Of a stretch of DNA of 8,994 nucleotides, positions 1-7,290 are shown in pieces. The stretch lies in contig CANPNQ010000022.1 in assembly GCA_947575425.1 (NCBI GenBank), positions 1 to 8,994 of the forward strand, written 5' to 3'. Made by a program: the position numbers and the translations under genes. Positions within the stretch are counted from its first letter, which is position 1. Every line of letters begins with the position of its first letter. A model generated the notes under the pieces. The model was not told the DNA's origin, made no database searches, and saw only the letters and a list, made by a program, of their open reading frames with translations. Source of the stretch: an uncultured Erysipelotrichaceae bacterium. Its GTDB lineage: Bacteria > Bacillota_I > Bacilli_A > Erysipelotrichales > Erysipelotrichaceae.

Positions 1-156
1 ATAAAAGTCATGAATCGTATAGGTTTGAGAAAGCCGCTCCCATGTAATATCCTGCACATCCCATTGATGGATATCATGCGCATCATTATAAACCACCCGT
101 TTGCGATACAGCTGTTCCAAGCGCACAATATCCTGTTCATTCGCCATACGTATCAT
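1..156 (-). CDS. GNAT-like N-acetyltransferase, N-terminal part only
   Basis: The first 52 codons of a minus-strand gene that runs off the left edge. The protein starts MIRMANEQDIVRLEQLYRKR, which looks like the first strand and helix of the GNAT (Gcn5-related) acetyltransferase fold: a short beta strand followed by an 'xEQDIVRLEQLY' helix. The acetyl-CoA binding motif would lie outside the window, so the substrate cannot be said. I chose the ATG at 156 because an AAGGAAAGG ribosome binding site sits 8 bases upstream; an in-frame ATG at 147 is possible. It lies about 67 bases downstream of the YebC-family gene, on the same strand. Family assignment is inference from the N-terminus alone. Confidence 0.55.
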   Translation of the reverse strand, partial: MIRMANEQDIVRLEQLYRKRVVYNDAHDIHQWDVQDITWERLSQTYTIHDFY

Positions 157-183
157 TCATAATTCCTTTCCTTGGTTGTAAAG

Positions 184-211
184 AAAAGGCGTGGAGCAAG
201 CCAAGCCTTCC
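184..211 (-). terminator. Weak candidate terminator after the YebC-family gene
   Basis: On the minus strand GGAAGGC (211-205) can pair with GCCTTTT (190-184), counting two G-U pairs, around a 14-base loop, with a T-rich tail. The stem is short, so read-through into the GNAT-like gene is likely. Confidence 0.3.
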
Positions 212-223
212 TTTTTATTATTC

Positions 224-949
224 CTATGCCAAATTGGAAACATTGTGGTAAACGTTCTGTACATCATCCACATCATCCAACAGACGTACCAAACGCTGAA
301 ACAGCTCTAAATCCTCGCCTTCCAGTTCCACATATTCATTTGGCAGCATCGTCAGTTCCAATACATCAAAGCTCACATCGCTGATCAATTCCTCGATCGC
401 TTCCTTGGCTTTATTCAGATCCTGTGGTTCTACGGTAATTGTCATATGTCCGTCTTCACATTCGATATCCTTCAATTCCACTTCTGCCATAATCAGTGCA
501 TCCATCATCGCTTCCTCATCCTCAAACTGTAAGGAGATAAAGCCTACCTTTTCATAGTTGAAAGATACAGAACCGCTTACTCCCATCTTCGCATGAGATT
601 TATTAAAGCAAGCACGCAGATCCGCAATCGTGCGATTGGAATTATCCGTTAAGCAATCAATGATGATGGTTGCAAGACCGCCGCTGCCAAATCCTTCATA
701 CGTCGCCGGCGCATAGTTTTCCGCAGAACCACCCTTTGCCTTATCGATTGCCCGCTTAATAACATCGGCAGGAACCTGATTTGCCTTTGCCCGCTCAATG
801 ACCTTTTTCAGCGTCGTGTTCATATCCGGATCTGGTACACCGTTCTTCGCCGCCATCAATATTTCCTTGCCATATCGGGAATATAGCTTTGCCTTAGCCG
901 CTGCTGTTTTTGCCATCGCTGCAGCACGTACTTCAAAATGTCTGCCCAT
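224..949 (-). CDS. YebC/PmpR (TACO1) family protein, YeeI/YebC2-like
   Basis: A 241-residue protein, the usual family length. It begins MGRHFEVRAAAMAKTAAAKA and continues into the conserved 'YGKEI.MAAKNGVPDPDMN..LKKVIERAK' block, followed by 'IDKAKGG' and 'YEGFGSGGLATIIIDCLTDN.NRT', both hallmarks of the family. The MGR start, rather than MAGHSKW, places it nearer the YeeI/YeeN branch. Family members have been described as DNA-binding regulators, and more recently as translation factors that relieve ribosome stalling in proline-rich stretches; sequence alone does not separate these. The start at 949 is preferred over an in-frame TTG at 967, because the ribosome binding site AAGGTGAT lies between them, 6 bases before the ATG. 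It has its own promoter (983-1012). Confidence 0.93.
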   Translation of the reverse strand: MGRHFEVRAAAMAKTAAAKAKLYSRYGKEILMAAKNGVPDPDMNTTLKKVIERAKANQVPADVIKRAIDKAKGGSAENYAPATYEGFGSGGLATIIIDCLTDNSNRTIADLRACFNKSHAKMGVSGSVSFNYEKVGFISLQFEDEEAMMDALIMAEVELKDIECEDGHMTITVEPQDLNKAKEAIEELISDVSFDVLELTMLPNEYVELEGEDLELFQRLVRLLDDVDDVQNVYHNVSNLA

Positions 950-982
950 TGTTTCATCACCTTCCAAAAATTATGCGTTCAT

Positions 983-1012
983 AGTATACCACAAAGCCTA
1001 AGCACATGGCAA
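983..1012 (-). promoter_or_regulatory. Sigma-A-type promoter of the YebC-family gene
   Basis: On the minus strand there is a -35 box TTGCCA (1012-1007), an 18-base spacer and a -10 box TATACT (988-983). Transcription would begin near 976, giving a leader of about 27 bases before the ATG at 949. Both boxes match the consensus at 5 of 6 positions or close to it. Confidence 0.7.
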
Positions 1013-1082
1013 TGAAAAAAAAGCTTTCATGTATCGAAAAAAGTGATCGTTTTCTTTATTTTAAGCGCTTCTTTTCACACTC

Positions 1083-1589
1083 CTATGCTTTTCCTTGAAG
1101 CACTTTTCTTTTCCATCCCCTGATATGCCAATAATACTTACTTGTATATAGCGCACCGACGGAAAGCATCCCGAATACAAGTCCCAGCGAAAAACTAGAA
1201 ATATCCTCATAGATTCCTGTATCACTCAGTTCCATGATATCTAGTGCCATATAAATGATAAACGCCATAATGGCAAGAACAAATAAATAATGGATCCGTC
1301 TGGATAAATCCGCCTTTTCCTTGTTGTGAAATACTGCGATCTTTTGCATCATTTCCCTCTCCTTCTTTACGGTAGTCTTTTTTCTTTCTCCATCCAGTAT
1401 TTCCTCCACACTGACCTCATAGTAATCCGCAAGCTGTATCAGTATATCGAAATCCGGCATATTGACGCCATTTTCCCAGCGTGATACGCTGCGGTTGGTA
1501 ACACCTGCTTTTTCTGCCAGCTGCTCCTGCGTGATCGCCTTTTCCTTTCGCAATTCCCTCAGAAAGCAACCGATCTTTTGTTGATCCAT
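1083..1589 (-). CDS. XRE-family HTH regulator with two membrane segments
   Basis: A 168-residue protein. Residues about 6-66 form a Cro/CI-type helix-turn-helix domain ('ITQEQLAEKAGVTNRSVSRWENG', then 'LADYYEVSVEEILDGE'). A charged linker (about 67-98) follows, then two hydrophobic segments at about 101-118 (YLFVLAIMAFIIYMALDI) and 132-150 (SFSLGLVFGMLSVGALYTS), and a basic tail. The layout suggests a membrane-anchored regulator with a cytoplasmic DNA-binding head; this arrangement is common in Firmicutes, often without a known ligand. The ATG at 1589 has an AAAGGAG ribosome binding site 9 bases upstream. It is transcribed in the same direction as leuS but separated from it by a strong terminator, so it should have its own promoter, although I see no convincing one. 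No clear terminator follows it. Targets are unknown. Confidence 0.85.
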   Translation of the reverse strand: MDQQKIGCFLRELRKEKAITQEQLAEKAGVTNRSVSRWENGVNMPDFDILIQLADYYEVSVEEILDGERKKTTVKKEREMMQKIAVFHNKEKADLSRRIHYLFVLAIMAFIIYMALDIMELSDTGIYEDISSFSLGLVFGMLSVGALYTSKYYWHIRGWKRKVLQGKA

Positions 1590-1687
1590 AGTTTTTCGCT
1601 CCTTTACGCCAATATGTTATCGCCTATTTCATAAAAAATACACGACACAAAACGAGAATGTGTAGGAAAGAGGGGTTTCATTGTCGT

Positions 1688-1746
1688 TCATGATGAGAAA
1701 AAGCCGACATCATACAGCTTCGGCTTCTTCTTTTCTCTTATCATGA
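1688..1746 (-). terminator. leuS intrinsic terminator within a long inverted repeat
   Basis: On the minus strand the core stem AAGCCGA (1726-1720) pairs with TCGGCTT (1707-1701) around a 12-base loop and runs into five Ts (1702-1698). Flanking arms ATCATGA/TCATGAT (1740-1746 and 1688-1694) and the AGAGAAAAG/CTTTTTCTC-like stretches extend the structure. It lies 20-80 bases past the leuS stop, separating leuS from the HTH regulator gene. Confidence 0.85.
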
Positions 1747-1766
1747 ATGAATGCAAAAACGTACGA

Positions 1767-4163
1767 TCAGTTGGCGACGATATTGACGGCTTTCCCCTTT
1801 ACCACAATGATCTTGCGTACGGTTTTTCCCTCTACTTGTGTCTTGACATTAGGAACCTGTAACGCTTCCTGTTTGATCTCCTCTTCATCCGCATCCGCAT
1901 GAATCATGAATTTACCACGTAGCTTTCCGTTGACCTGAACAATGATCTCAGTCTCACTCTTCACTAGTTTGCTTTCATCATAAGTAGGCCATACCTCATT
2001 GGCGATCGTTTCCTTCCCGGTGAGTGTCGTATACATTTCCTCACATACATGAGGGGCCACACAGGAGAGCATCTTGATGAAATCCAAAGCATATGGACGA
2101 TAGATTTTCTCTGCCTTATAACAATCGTTGATGAAAATCATCATCTGAGAGATCGCAGTATTCATATTCAATGAAGTGAAATCATTGGTGACCTTTTTCA
2201 CGGTAAAGTGATAGCTGTAATCCAAACTGTGATCGTTGGTATCGCTTAATTTATCCAACTCCATAAATAAGCGCCATACCCGATCCAGCCATTTGCGACT
2301 ACCCTCCACGCCGCTTTCGGACCAAGGCTTACTGGACTCCAACGGTCCCATAAACATTTCATATAAACGCAATGTATCAGCGCCATAGCGCTCTGTGATA
2401 TCATCGGGATTCACAACATTGCCACGAGATTTGCTCATTTTCTCATTGTTTTCACCGAGGATCATTCCTTGATGAAACAGCATTTGGAATGGTTCCTTAA
2501 CCGGGACATATCCTTTGTCATAGAGATAGTTGTTCCACATCCTTGAATAGAGTAAATGTCCGACCGCATGCTCACTGCCACCGATATACAAATCCACCGG
2601 AAGCCAATGCTGCAACAGCTTAGGATCGGCAAACTGTTCATCGTTGTGTGCATCAATGTAACGTAAGAAATACCAACTGGAACCGGCACTGCCCGGCATG
2701 GTGCTTGTTTCACGCTTTCCCTTTTTGCCATTGCGCTCAACATTAACCCAATCGACTGCTTTTTCTAATGGAGATGCGCCGCTTTTTCCCGGTCCATAAT
2801 CTTTTAACTGCGGCAATACAAGCGGCAATTCCTCATCGCCTAATGCAACATCTGTACCATCCTCCATATGGATGATCGGTATCGGTTCGCCCCAATAGCG
2901 CTGTCGGGCAAAAATCCACTCCCGCAAGCGATAATTGACCTGTGCCTTTCCGCAGTGATTACTTTCCAAATAGGCGATCATAGCATGGATCGCATCTTCT
3001 TTATTCATGCCATCCAAAAAGCCGGAATTGATATGAACACCATCCTGTGTCCAAGCTTCTTTACTGATGTCTCCCCCTTCCAACACCGCAATGATATCCA
3101 ACCCAAATTTCTTCGCAAAGGCATAGTCTCGCTCATCATGAGCCGGAACCGCCATAATCGCTCCCGTGCCATAGCTAGCCAATACATAATCGGAGATCCA
3201 AATCGGAATCCGCTTGTCATTGACAGGATTGATTGCATATGCGCCGGTAAAGACACCGGTTTTTTCTTTGTTTAACTCCGTGCGCTCCAATTCCGATTTA
3301 TGCGCACACGCTGCCACATACTTCACAACTTCATCTGCATATTCCTTTGTGGTAATTGTTTTTACCAAATCATGCTCCGGAGCCAGCACGCAATAGGTAG
3401 CGCCAAATAAGGTATCACAACGCGTGGTAAACACCGTAAAGGATGCATCATGCCCATCGACACGGAAATCCACATGAGCACCCACGGAACGACCAATCCA
3501 GTTGCGCTGCATTTCTTTGGTGGAATTAGGCCAATCGATCTCCTCTAGTCCCTCTAACAGACGATCCGCATATTTGGGAATATCAATTACCCACTGCATC
3601 ATATTCTTTCGCACCACCGGATAACCGCCGCGCTCGCTTTTCCCATCAATGATCTCATCATTCGCCAGCACAGTGCCCAATTCCTCACACCAGTTGACAG
3701 GAATGTTCACATATCGTGCCAAACCATCCTCATACAGCTGTTTGAAGATCCATTGCGTCCATTTATAATAGCTGGGATCGCAGGTAGATACCTGCTTGTC
3801 CCAATCTAAGCCAAACCCCAGCATTTTCAACTGTCGGGTGAAGGTCGCAATATTTTCTAAGGTAAAGCCTTCGGGATGATTTCCGGTCTGAATCGCATAT
3901 TGCTCTGCGGGCAATCCAAAGGAATCAAATCCCATCGGATGTAATACATTATACCCCTGCATTCGTTTCATTCGGCATACGATATCACTTGCTGTATAGC
4001 CTTCCGGATGTCCGACATGCAGCCCATGTCCGCTGGGATAAGGGAACATATCCAATGCATAAAATTTCGGCTTATCAAAATCCCATACATCACAGACGAA
4101 GGTTTTATTTTCCTCCCAATAATTCTGCCATTTTTTTTCTATCTGCTTGTGATTAAAACTCAT
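1767..4163 (-). CDS. leuS: Leucyl-tRNA synthetase
   Basis: A 798-residue class Ia synthetase that charges tRNA-Leu with leucine using ATP in the cytoplasm. Near the N-terminus '[15 protein letters not shown]' carries the HIGH signature as HVGH (residues 49-52). The CP1 editing domain shows the threonine-rich '[12 protein letters not shown]' (about 245-256) and '[15 protein letters not shown]' (332-346), whose last Asp matches the editing aspartate of the family. '[15 protein letters not shown]' (488-502) and KMSKS (575-579) complete the catalytic core, followed by the anticodon-binding helical domain and a C-terminal domain ending near '[10 protein letters not shown]'. The length is normal for bacteria. 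The start at 4163 is chosen over an in-frame ATG at 4187 because AAGGTGG lies just before it and the upstream codons overlap the T-box terminator region. Expression is controlled by the T-box leader immediately upstream. Confidence 0.98.
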   Translation of the reverse strand: MSFNHKQIEKKWQNYWEENKTFVCDVWDFDKPKFYALDMFPYPSGHGLHVGHPEGYTASDIVCRMKRMQGYNVLHPMGFDSFGLPAEQYAIQTGNHPEGFTLENIATFTRQLKMLGFGLDWDKQVSTCDPSYYKWTQWIFKQLYEDGLARYVNIPVNWCEELGTVLANDEIIDGKSERGGYPVVRKNMMQWVIDIPKYADRLLEGLEEIDWPNSTKEMQRNWIGRSVGAHVDFRVDGHDASFTVFTTRCDTLFGATYCVLAPEHDLVKTITTKEYADEVVKYVAACAHKSELERTELNKEKTGVFTGAYAINPVNDKRIPIWISDYVLASYGTGAIMAVPAHDERDYAFAKKFGLDIIAVLEGGDISKEAWTQDGVHINSGFLDGMNKEDAIHAMIAYLESNHCGKAQVNYRLREWIFARQRYWGEPIPIIHMEDGTDVALGDEELPLVLPQLKDYGPGKSGASPLEKAVDWVNVERNGKKGKRETSTMPGSAGSSWYFLRYIDAHNDEQFADPKLLQHWLPVDLYIGGSEHAVGHLLYSRMWNNYLYDKGYVPVKEPFQMLFHQGMILGENNEKMSKSRGNVVNPDDITERYGADTLRLYEMFMGPLESSKPWSESGVEGSRKWLDRVWRLFMELDKLSDTNDHSLDYSYHFTVKKVTNDFTSLNMNTAISQMMIFINDCYKAEKIYRPYALDFIKMLSCVAPHVCEEMYTTLTGKETIANEVWPTYDESKLVKSETEIIVQVNGKLRGKFMIHADADEEEIKQEALQVPNVKTQVEGKTVRKIIVVKGKAVNIVAN

Positions 4164-4187
4164 ATAATTTCCACCTTTCCTTCTCAT

Positions 4188-4214
4188 AAAAAAACGCCTT
4201 CTTTGCGAAGGACG
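4188..4214 (-). terminator. T-box conditional terminator
   Basis: On the minus strand CG-(A bulge opposite)-CCTTC (4214-4207) pairs with GAAGGCG (4201-4195) around a short loop and is followed by seven Ts (4194-4188). It competes with the T-box antiterminator that uses the sequence at 4222-4235. Confidence 0.9.
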
Positions 4215-4412
4215 TCATGAACGCGGTACCACCTTGCTTCATACATCGTTCCTGATGTATGCACCTCAAACCTTATAACGCAAGGATTACGGATAACTCT
4301 CATTATCGGCTCAACGGTGAGTTCCCTTATCATCACACAACAGTTTTTCAGCAACCAACTGCTCTCTACATGCGGATCATAACGTACTACTCCGAAATCA
4401 TCGCCTTTATCG
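4188..4412 (-). promoter_or_regulatory. T-box leader (tRNA-Leu sensing) of leuS
   Basis: A complete T-box riboswitch on the minus strand. Stem I carries the AGTA-type motif near 4390, the AGAGAG bulge and the GGTTGCTG distal hairpin (CAGTT...AACTG, about 4340-4370). The 3' side of Stem I has GGAA-CTC-ACC, so the specifier is CTC (4321-4319), a leucine codon that matches the downstream gene. The T-box sequence AAGGTGGTACCGCG (4235-4222) provides the bulge that pairs with the free tRNA 3' end. The intrinsic terminator follows at once. When uncharged tRNA-Leu binds, the antiterminator should form and leuS be transcribed. Positions of the Stem I elements are read by eye. Confidence 0.95.
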
Positions 4413-4418
4413 GTTAAG

Positions 4419-4448
4419 ATTATAACGGATAGAGAAAGCATTTGTCAA
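4419..4448 (-). promoter_or_regulatory. leuS T-box promoter
   Basis: On the minus strand a perfect -35 TTGACA (4448-4443), an 18-base spacer and a perfect -10 TATAAT (4424-4419). The start point should be near 4412, just before Stem I. This is the strongest promoter in the window. Confidence 0.9.
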
Positions 4449-4571
4449 TCATTATCGCAAATATTTACCCTATCTGCCTTGCTCGCTCTTCTGTTTTTTT
4501 CAAACAGGTAAAATCTGGAAAGGGCATAGGACTCTTATTTCATTATGCATATGGGATTCGCATTATCCTAT

Positions 4572-4603
4572 GAAAGAAAGACACGGTATTTGCCGTGTCT
4601 TTC
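4572..4603 (-). terminator. Candidate terminator of the small RNA
   Basis: Perfect 11-bp stem (GAAAGACACGG with CCGTGTCTTTC) and a 6-base loop. On the minus strand the 3' arm ends TCTTTC and continues TTTCA, a broken U tract. On the plus strand no T run follows, so minus is preferred. Confidence 0.5.
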
Positions 4604-4745
4604 ATCAAGTTAGTTATCGAAAGGAAATCGATATGAAAAGCAATGAATGATTCCTGTACAGTTAGGAAGGAATACAGGCAACCACTCTTGATCACTCATA
4701 AATAGCCGGTTTATGAGTGATCCAGAAATAAGGTTATTATTTCTT
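4572..4745 (-). ncRNA. Candidate structured small RNA between gltA and leuS
   Basis: I do not recognise this RNA. Reading the minus strand from a plausible promoter at 4780-4752, five clean hairpins follow one another. They are: GAAATAA/TTATTTC (4743-4725, 7 bp); GATCACTCATAAA/TTTATGAGTGATC (4722-4690, perfect 13 bp, 7-base loop); CCTGTA/TACAGG (4678-4653, 6 bp); TATCGA/TCGATA (4633-4615, 6 bp); and GAAAGACACGG/CCGTGTCTTTC (4603-4576, perfect 11 bp). The last runs into TTTC and may end the transcript at about 170 nt. No ORF of interest fills the region. It shows no T-box, SRP, tmRNA or obvious 6S signature. The T tract is weak, so read-through toward the leuS leader is possible. Alternatives are a cluster of protein-binding palindromes or a leader for an unseen gene. 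Confidence 0.4.
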
Positions 4746-4751
4746 GTCTTT

Positions 4752-4780
4752 ATCATAACACATTTCAAGATAAAATGTAA
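4752..4780 (-). promoter_or_regulatory. Candidate promoter of the small RNA
   Basis: On the minus strand a -35-like TTACAT (4780-4775), a 17-base spacer and a -10-like TATGAT (4757-4752). The predicted start near 4745 falls only one or two bases before the first hairpin, which is why I read the hairpin series as one transcript. Confidence 0.45.
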
Positions 4781-4873
4781 CCCCTATCATAGCCTTTCCC
4801 TATACTTTTTGTTGCAAATTTCAATGAAATTGTGCATAAATACGTCTGTGTTTTCATGATGATGCAACATAAA

Positions 4874-4903
4874 GACATGCCATCCGCTTGTGAATGACAT
4901 GCC
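4874..4903 (-). terminator. Candidate terminator of the nfnA-gltA operon
   Basis: On the minus strand GGCATGTCA (4903-4895) pairs with TGGCATGTC (4882-4874) over 9 positions, two of them G-U, followed by TTTATGTT. The wobble pairs work only in the minus-strand RNA, which fits its place 6 bases after the gltA stop. Confidence 0.5.
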
Positions 4904-4908
4904 CTTGC

Positions 4909-6293
4909 TTATTGCTTATTTTTGATATATTCGTCGATTGCCTTGGCTGCAGTTTTTCCTGCCCCCATTGCCAAGATCACCGTTGCGGCTCCGCTCACCG
5001 CATCGCCTCCGGCAAATACCCCTTCCCTTGTGGTTCTTCCCTGTTCATCACAGACAAGACATCCCTTACGATTGGTTTCTAATCCTTCGGTGGTAGAGCG
5101 AATCAACGGATTGGGAGAAGTACCAATTGCCATGATCATGCAGTCAGCCTCTAACACGAAGTTGCTTCCGTTTTTCTCAACGGGACGGCATCTGCCGCTT
5201 TCATCCGGTTCGCCAAGCTCCATTTCCACACACTCCACTCCACGAATCCAGCCTTCCTCATTGCCTAACACGCGGATCGGATTACGCAAGAGCAGGAATT
5301 CAATCCCCTCCTCCATGGCATGCTCGACCTCCTCCTTACGGGCTGGCAGCTCCTCCATGGAACGACGATATACAATGTAGACATGCCCCACTCCCAATCG
5401 CTTGGCACAGCGTGCAGCATCCATTGCCACATTGCCGCCGCCGACAATCACAGCACGTTTCGCTCTTTGGAGCGGCGTATCTCCTCCCTTTTGATATGCC
5501 TTCATCAAATTACAGCGGGTCAAGAATTCATTGGCAGAATATACGCCCTTTAAATTCTCTCCTGAAAGATTCATAAAGTTAGGTAATCCAGCGCCACTGC
5601 CGATAAATACAGCCTCATAGCCTTCTTCAAACAATTCATCCACAGTTTGGGAACGTCCGATGACCGTATTGCATTCAATTTCCACACCCATTTCCTTTAA
5701 TCCCTCAATCTCCTGTTGGACAATCGTCTTAGGGAGACGAAATTCCGGAATGCCGTACATCAAAACACCGCCTGCCACATGCAAGGCTTCAAATACGGAG
5801 ACATGATAACCGAGCTTTGCCAAATCACCTGCACAAGTCAGTCCGGCCCGCTTCCCACCACTGCGACCTTATGTCCGTTATCCGATATTTGCGGTGTCTG
5901 CTTGCTTCCATGCTCACGATACCAGTCTGCGACAAAACGCTCCAAGCGTCCGATCGCTACCGGTTCCCCTTTGCGACCTCTGATACAATTCTGTTCACAT
6001 TGGGTTTCCTGTGGACAAACACGACCGCATACTGCCGGAAGTGAACTACTTTCATGAATCACTGCATAGGCCTTCGCAAAATCACCCTGTGCCACACAGG
6101 CGATAAAATCGGGGATATTCACTTTGACAGGGCAACCGCTGACACAAGGACGATTGGCACAGTTTAAGCAACGCATTGCCTCCTCCATCGCCATCTCCTT
6201 TGTATAACCGAGTGCCACCTCATCAAAATTCTTACTTCTGCTTGCGCCATCCTGCAGCGGCATCTTTACTTTTTCCAGTGCCATATTGATCAT
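4909..6293 (-). pseudogene. gltA: GltA/NfnB-type NADPH flavoprotein, frameshifted
   Basis: Homologue of the glutamate synthase small subunit / NfnB family, split into two frames. The 5' part (6293-5838, 151 codons) has two Cys groups expected to hold [4Fe-4S] clusters: C42/C45/C50/C54 ('CLNCANRPCVSGCP') and C89/C93/C99/C103. It reads 'KVAVVGSGP' and then stops. The 3' part continues the same protein in another frame from 'GLTCAGDLAKLGYHV', through the NADP-binding 'VGGGNVAMDAA' and 'YRRS', to the C-terminal FAD motif 'VFAGGDAVSGAATVILAMGAGK'. Adding four bases gives 463 codons including stop, the family's usual size. The start at 6293 overlaps the nfnA stop as ATGA with GGAGG upstream, so the two are translationally coupled. 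Partnered with NfnA, it would form a ferredoxin/NADH/NADPH transhydrogenase (or sulfide dehydrogenase-like) complex in the cytoplasm. The rest of the reading is intact, so this is either a very recent mutation or a sequence error. Confidence 0.9.
5838..5850 (-). other. Frameshift site (apparent 4-base deletion) in gltA
   Basis: Minus-strand sequence reads GGA AGC GGG CCG GAC TGA. The conserved motif GSGPAGL would be encoded by GGAAGCGGGCCGGCCGGACTG, so one copy of a 4-base unit (CCGG/GGCC) appears missing. Losing four bases also accounts exactly for the reading-frame change and the total length. Confidence 0.75.
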
Positions 6294-7135
6294 GATGCTA
6301 CCTCCTTGTGAAACAGATTGCAAGCTTCCTCACGAGCTTTCCTCTCATGCTCGCGATAGGTACTGCTTCGTGAAATCGCCTCGTCAAAATCAACCGCATG
6401 ACCATCGAAATCAGGTCCGTCCACACAGGCGAATTTCATCTCACCGCCAACGCTTAAACGGCAGCAGCCGCACATTCCCGTACCGTCAATCATGATCGGA
6501 TTCATACTGACGATTGTTTTGATGCTGTATTGCTTTGTCAACAGACAGACAAATTTCATCATCACAAGCGGTCCGATGGCAATGACCTCATCAAATGATT
6601 CTCCCTGCTCGATTAGCTCCTTCAATACATCAGTAACCAAACCTTTTTTTCCGGTAGAGCCATCATCACTCACCAAATGGCACGTTTTGCTTACTGCTTG
6701 AAACTCCTCTTGTAAAATGACCAAATCCTTGTTTCTGAAACCACTGATCAGCGTAACCTCCGCACCGTTTTCATGTAGCGCTTTCGCTGTAGGATAAGCG
6801 ATTGCACAACCGACACCGCCGCCGATCACACATACCTTATGCAGATGCTTGACCTCACTGGGTCTGCCCAGCGGACCTACGAAATCCAAAATTGCATCGC
6901 CCTGTTCCAAGCGATCCAGCAGCATCGTTGTGGCACCCACGATCTGATAGATGATCGTTACCGTCCCCGCCATAGCATCATAATCTGCGATCGTTAAGGG
7001 GATGCGCTCTCCATCCTCCTTGACCCGTAAAATCACAAATTGCCCTGCCTGTGCTTTCCGCGCAACCTTTGGGGCATCGATGACCATCCTTGTGACTGTC
7101 GGATTCAGCCGTTGTTTTCGTAATATTCGATACAT
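6290..7135 (-). CDS. nfnA: NfnA-like FAD/NAD(P)-binding [2Fe-2S] subunit
   Basis: A 281-residue protein of the sulfide/dihydroorotate dehydrogenase-like electron-transfer family (ferredoxin-NADP reductase fold). The FAD-binding 'RIPLTIADYD' is at about 44-53. The nucleotide-binding 'VIGGGVGCAIAYPTAKAL' begins near 103. A C-terminal iron-sulfur site 'DGTGMCGCCRLSV...FACVDGPDFDGH' has D217, C222, C224, C225 and C237; NfnA proteins ligate their [2Fe-2S] cluster with an Asp and Cys residues from this region. It ends in an overlap (ATGA) with the downstream gltA-type gene, and this gene pair is the typical NfnAB arrangement: electrons from NADH and reduced ferredoxin are combined to reduce NADP+, or the reverse. 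The start at 7135 has AGGAG 6 bases upstream. The alternative reading, a glutamate synthase accessory or sulfide dehydrogenase subunit, cannot be excluded from sequence. Confidence 0.9.
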   Translation of the reverse strand: MYRILRKQRLNPTVTRMVIDAPKVARKAQAGQFVILRVKEDGERIPLTIADYDAMAGTVTIIYQIVGATTMLLDRLEQGDAILDFVGPLGRPSEVKHLHKVCVIGGGVGCAIAYPTAKALHENGAEVTLISGFRNKDLVILQEEFQAVSKTCHLVSDDGSTGKKGLVTDVLKELIEQGESFDEVIAIGPLVMMKFVCLLTKQYSIKTIVSMNPIMIDGTGMCGCCRLSVGGEMKFACVDGPDFDGHAVDFDEAISRSSTYREHERKAREEACNLFHKEVAS

Positions 7136-7217
7136 AAGCCTCTCCTGCCTTTCCTTTTTATGTGTATGCCTAAACTTTTGTATTCTTGTCCAAATACAGG
7201 ATGCGCTATCGTGTAAT

Positions 7218-7246
7218 ATTTTACCTATTTTTTACGGGAAGCGCAA
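7218..7246 (-). promoter_or_regulatory. Candidate promoter of the nfnA-gltA operon
   Basis: On the minus strand a -35-like TTGCGC (7246-7241), a 17-base spacer and a -10 TAAAAT (7223-7218). The small palindrome GTAAAATATTAC spans the -10 and could be a regulator site, but it is too short to name. The leader to the ATG at 7135 would be about 75 bases. No clear terminator for aroD was seen between 7291 and this promoter. Confidence 0.55.
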
Positions 7247-7290
7247 GTCTGTGTGCGTGCTGTCCTTCGTTTTCAACGCTTTTTCAAATA

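Noticed and set aside
2868..3275. 135-codon plus-strand ORF inside leuS
   Set aside because: Antisense shadow of the LeuRS editing and catalytic domains.
4184..4441. 85-codon minus-strand ORF upstream of leuS
   Set aside because: It lies entirely within the T-box leader; the base sequence is explained by RNA structure and the protein has no recognisable features.
4491..4507. CTGTTT/AAACAG hairpin beside a T run
   Set aside because: It lies between the small RNA and the leuS promoter, is short, and its T run falls in the loop rather than after the stem.
4813..4836. Hairpin TGCAAATTTC/GAAATT(G)TGCA downstream of the gltA terminator
   Set aside because: The stem is A/T-rich with a bulge and no U tract. 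The nearby 4874-4903 stem is a better terminator, and I see no clear role for this one.
4909..5380. Plus-strand ORFs opposite gltA, such as 4922-5380
   Set aside because: They are antisense shadows of a clearly conserved minus-strand flavoprotein and look like no known protein.
5838..5850. Programmed -1 ribosomal frameshift in gltA
   Set aside because: There is no slippery X XXY YYZ heptamer, and either possible shift would drop a residue from the GSGPAG motif. A 4-base deletion restores it exactly.
7218..7223. Rex-type operator at the nfnA promoter
   Set aside because: A redox operon would fit Rex control, but GTAAAATATTAC does not match the TTGTTAA/TTGTGA-type palindromes known for Rex.
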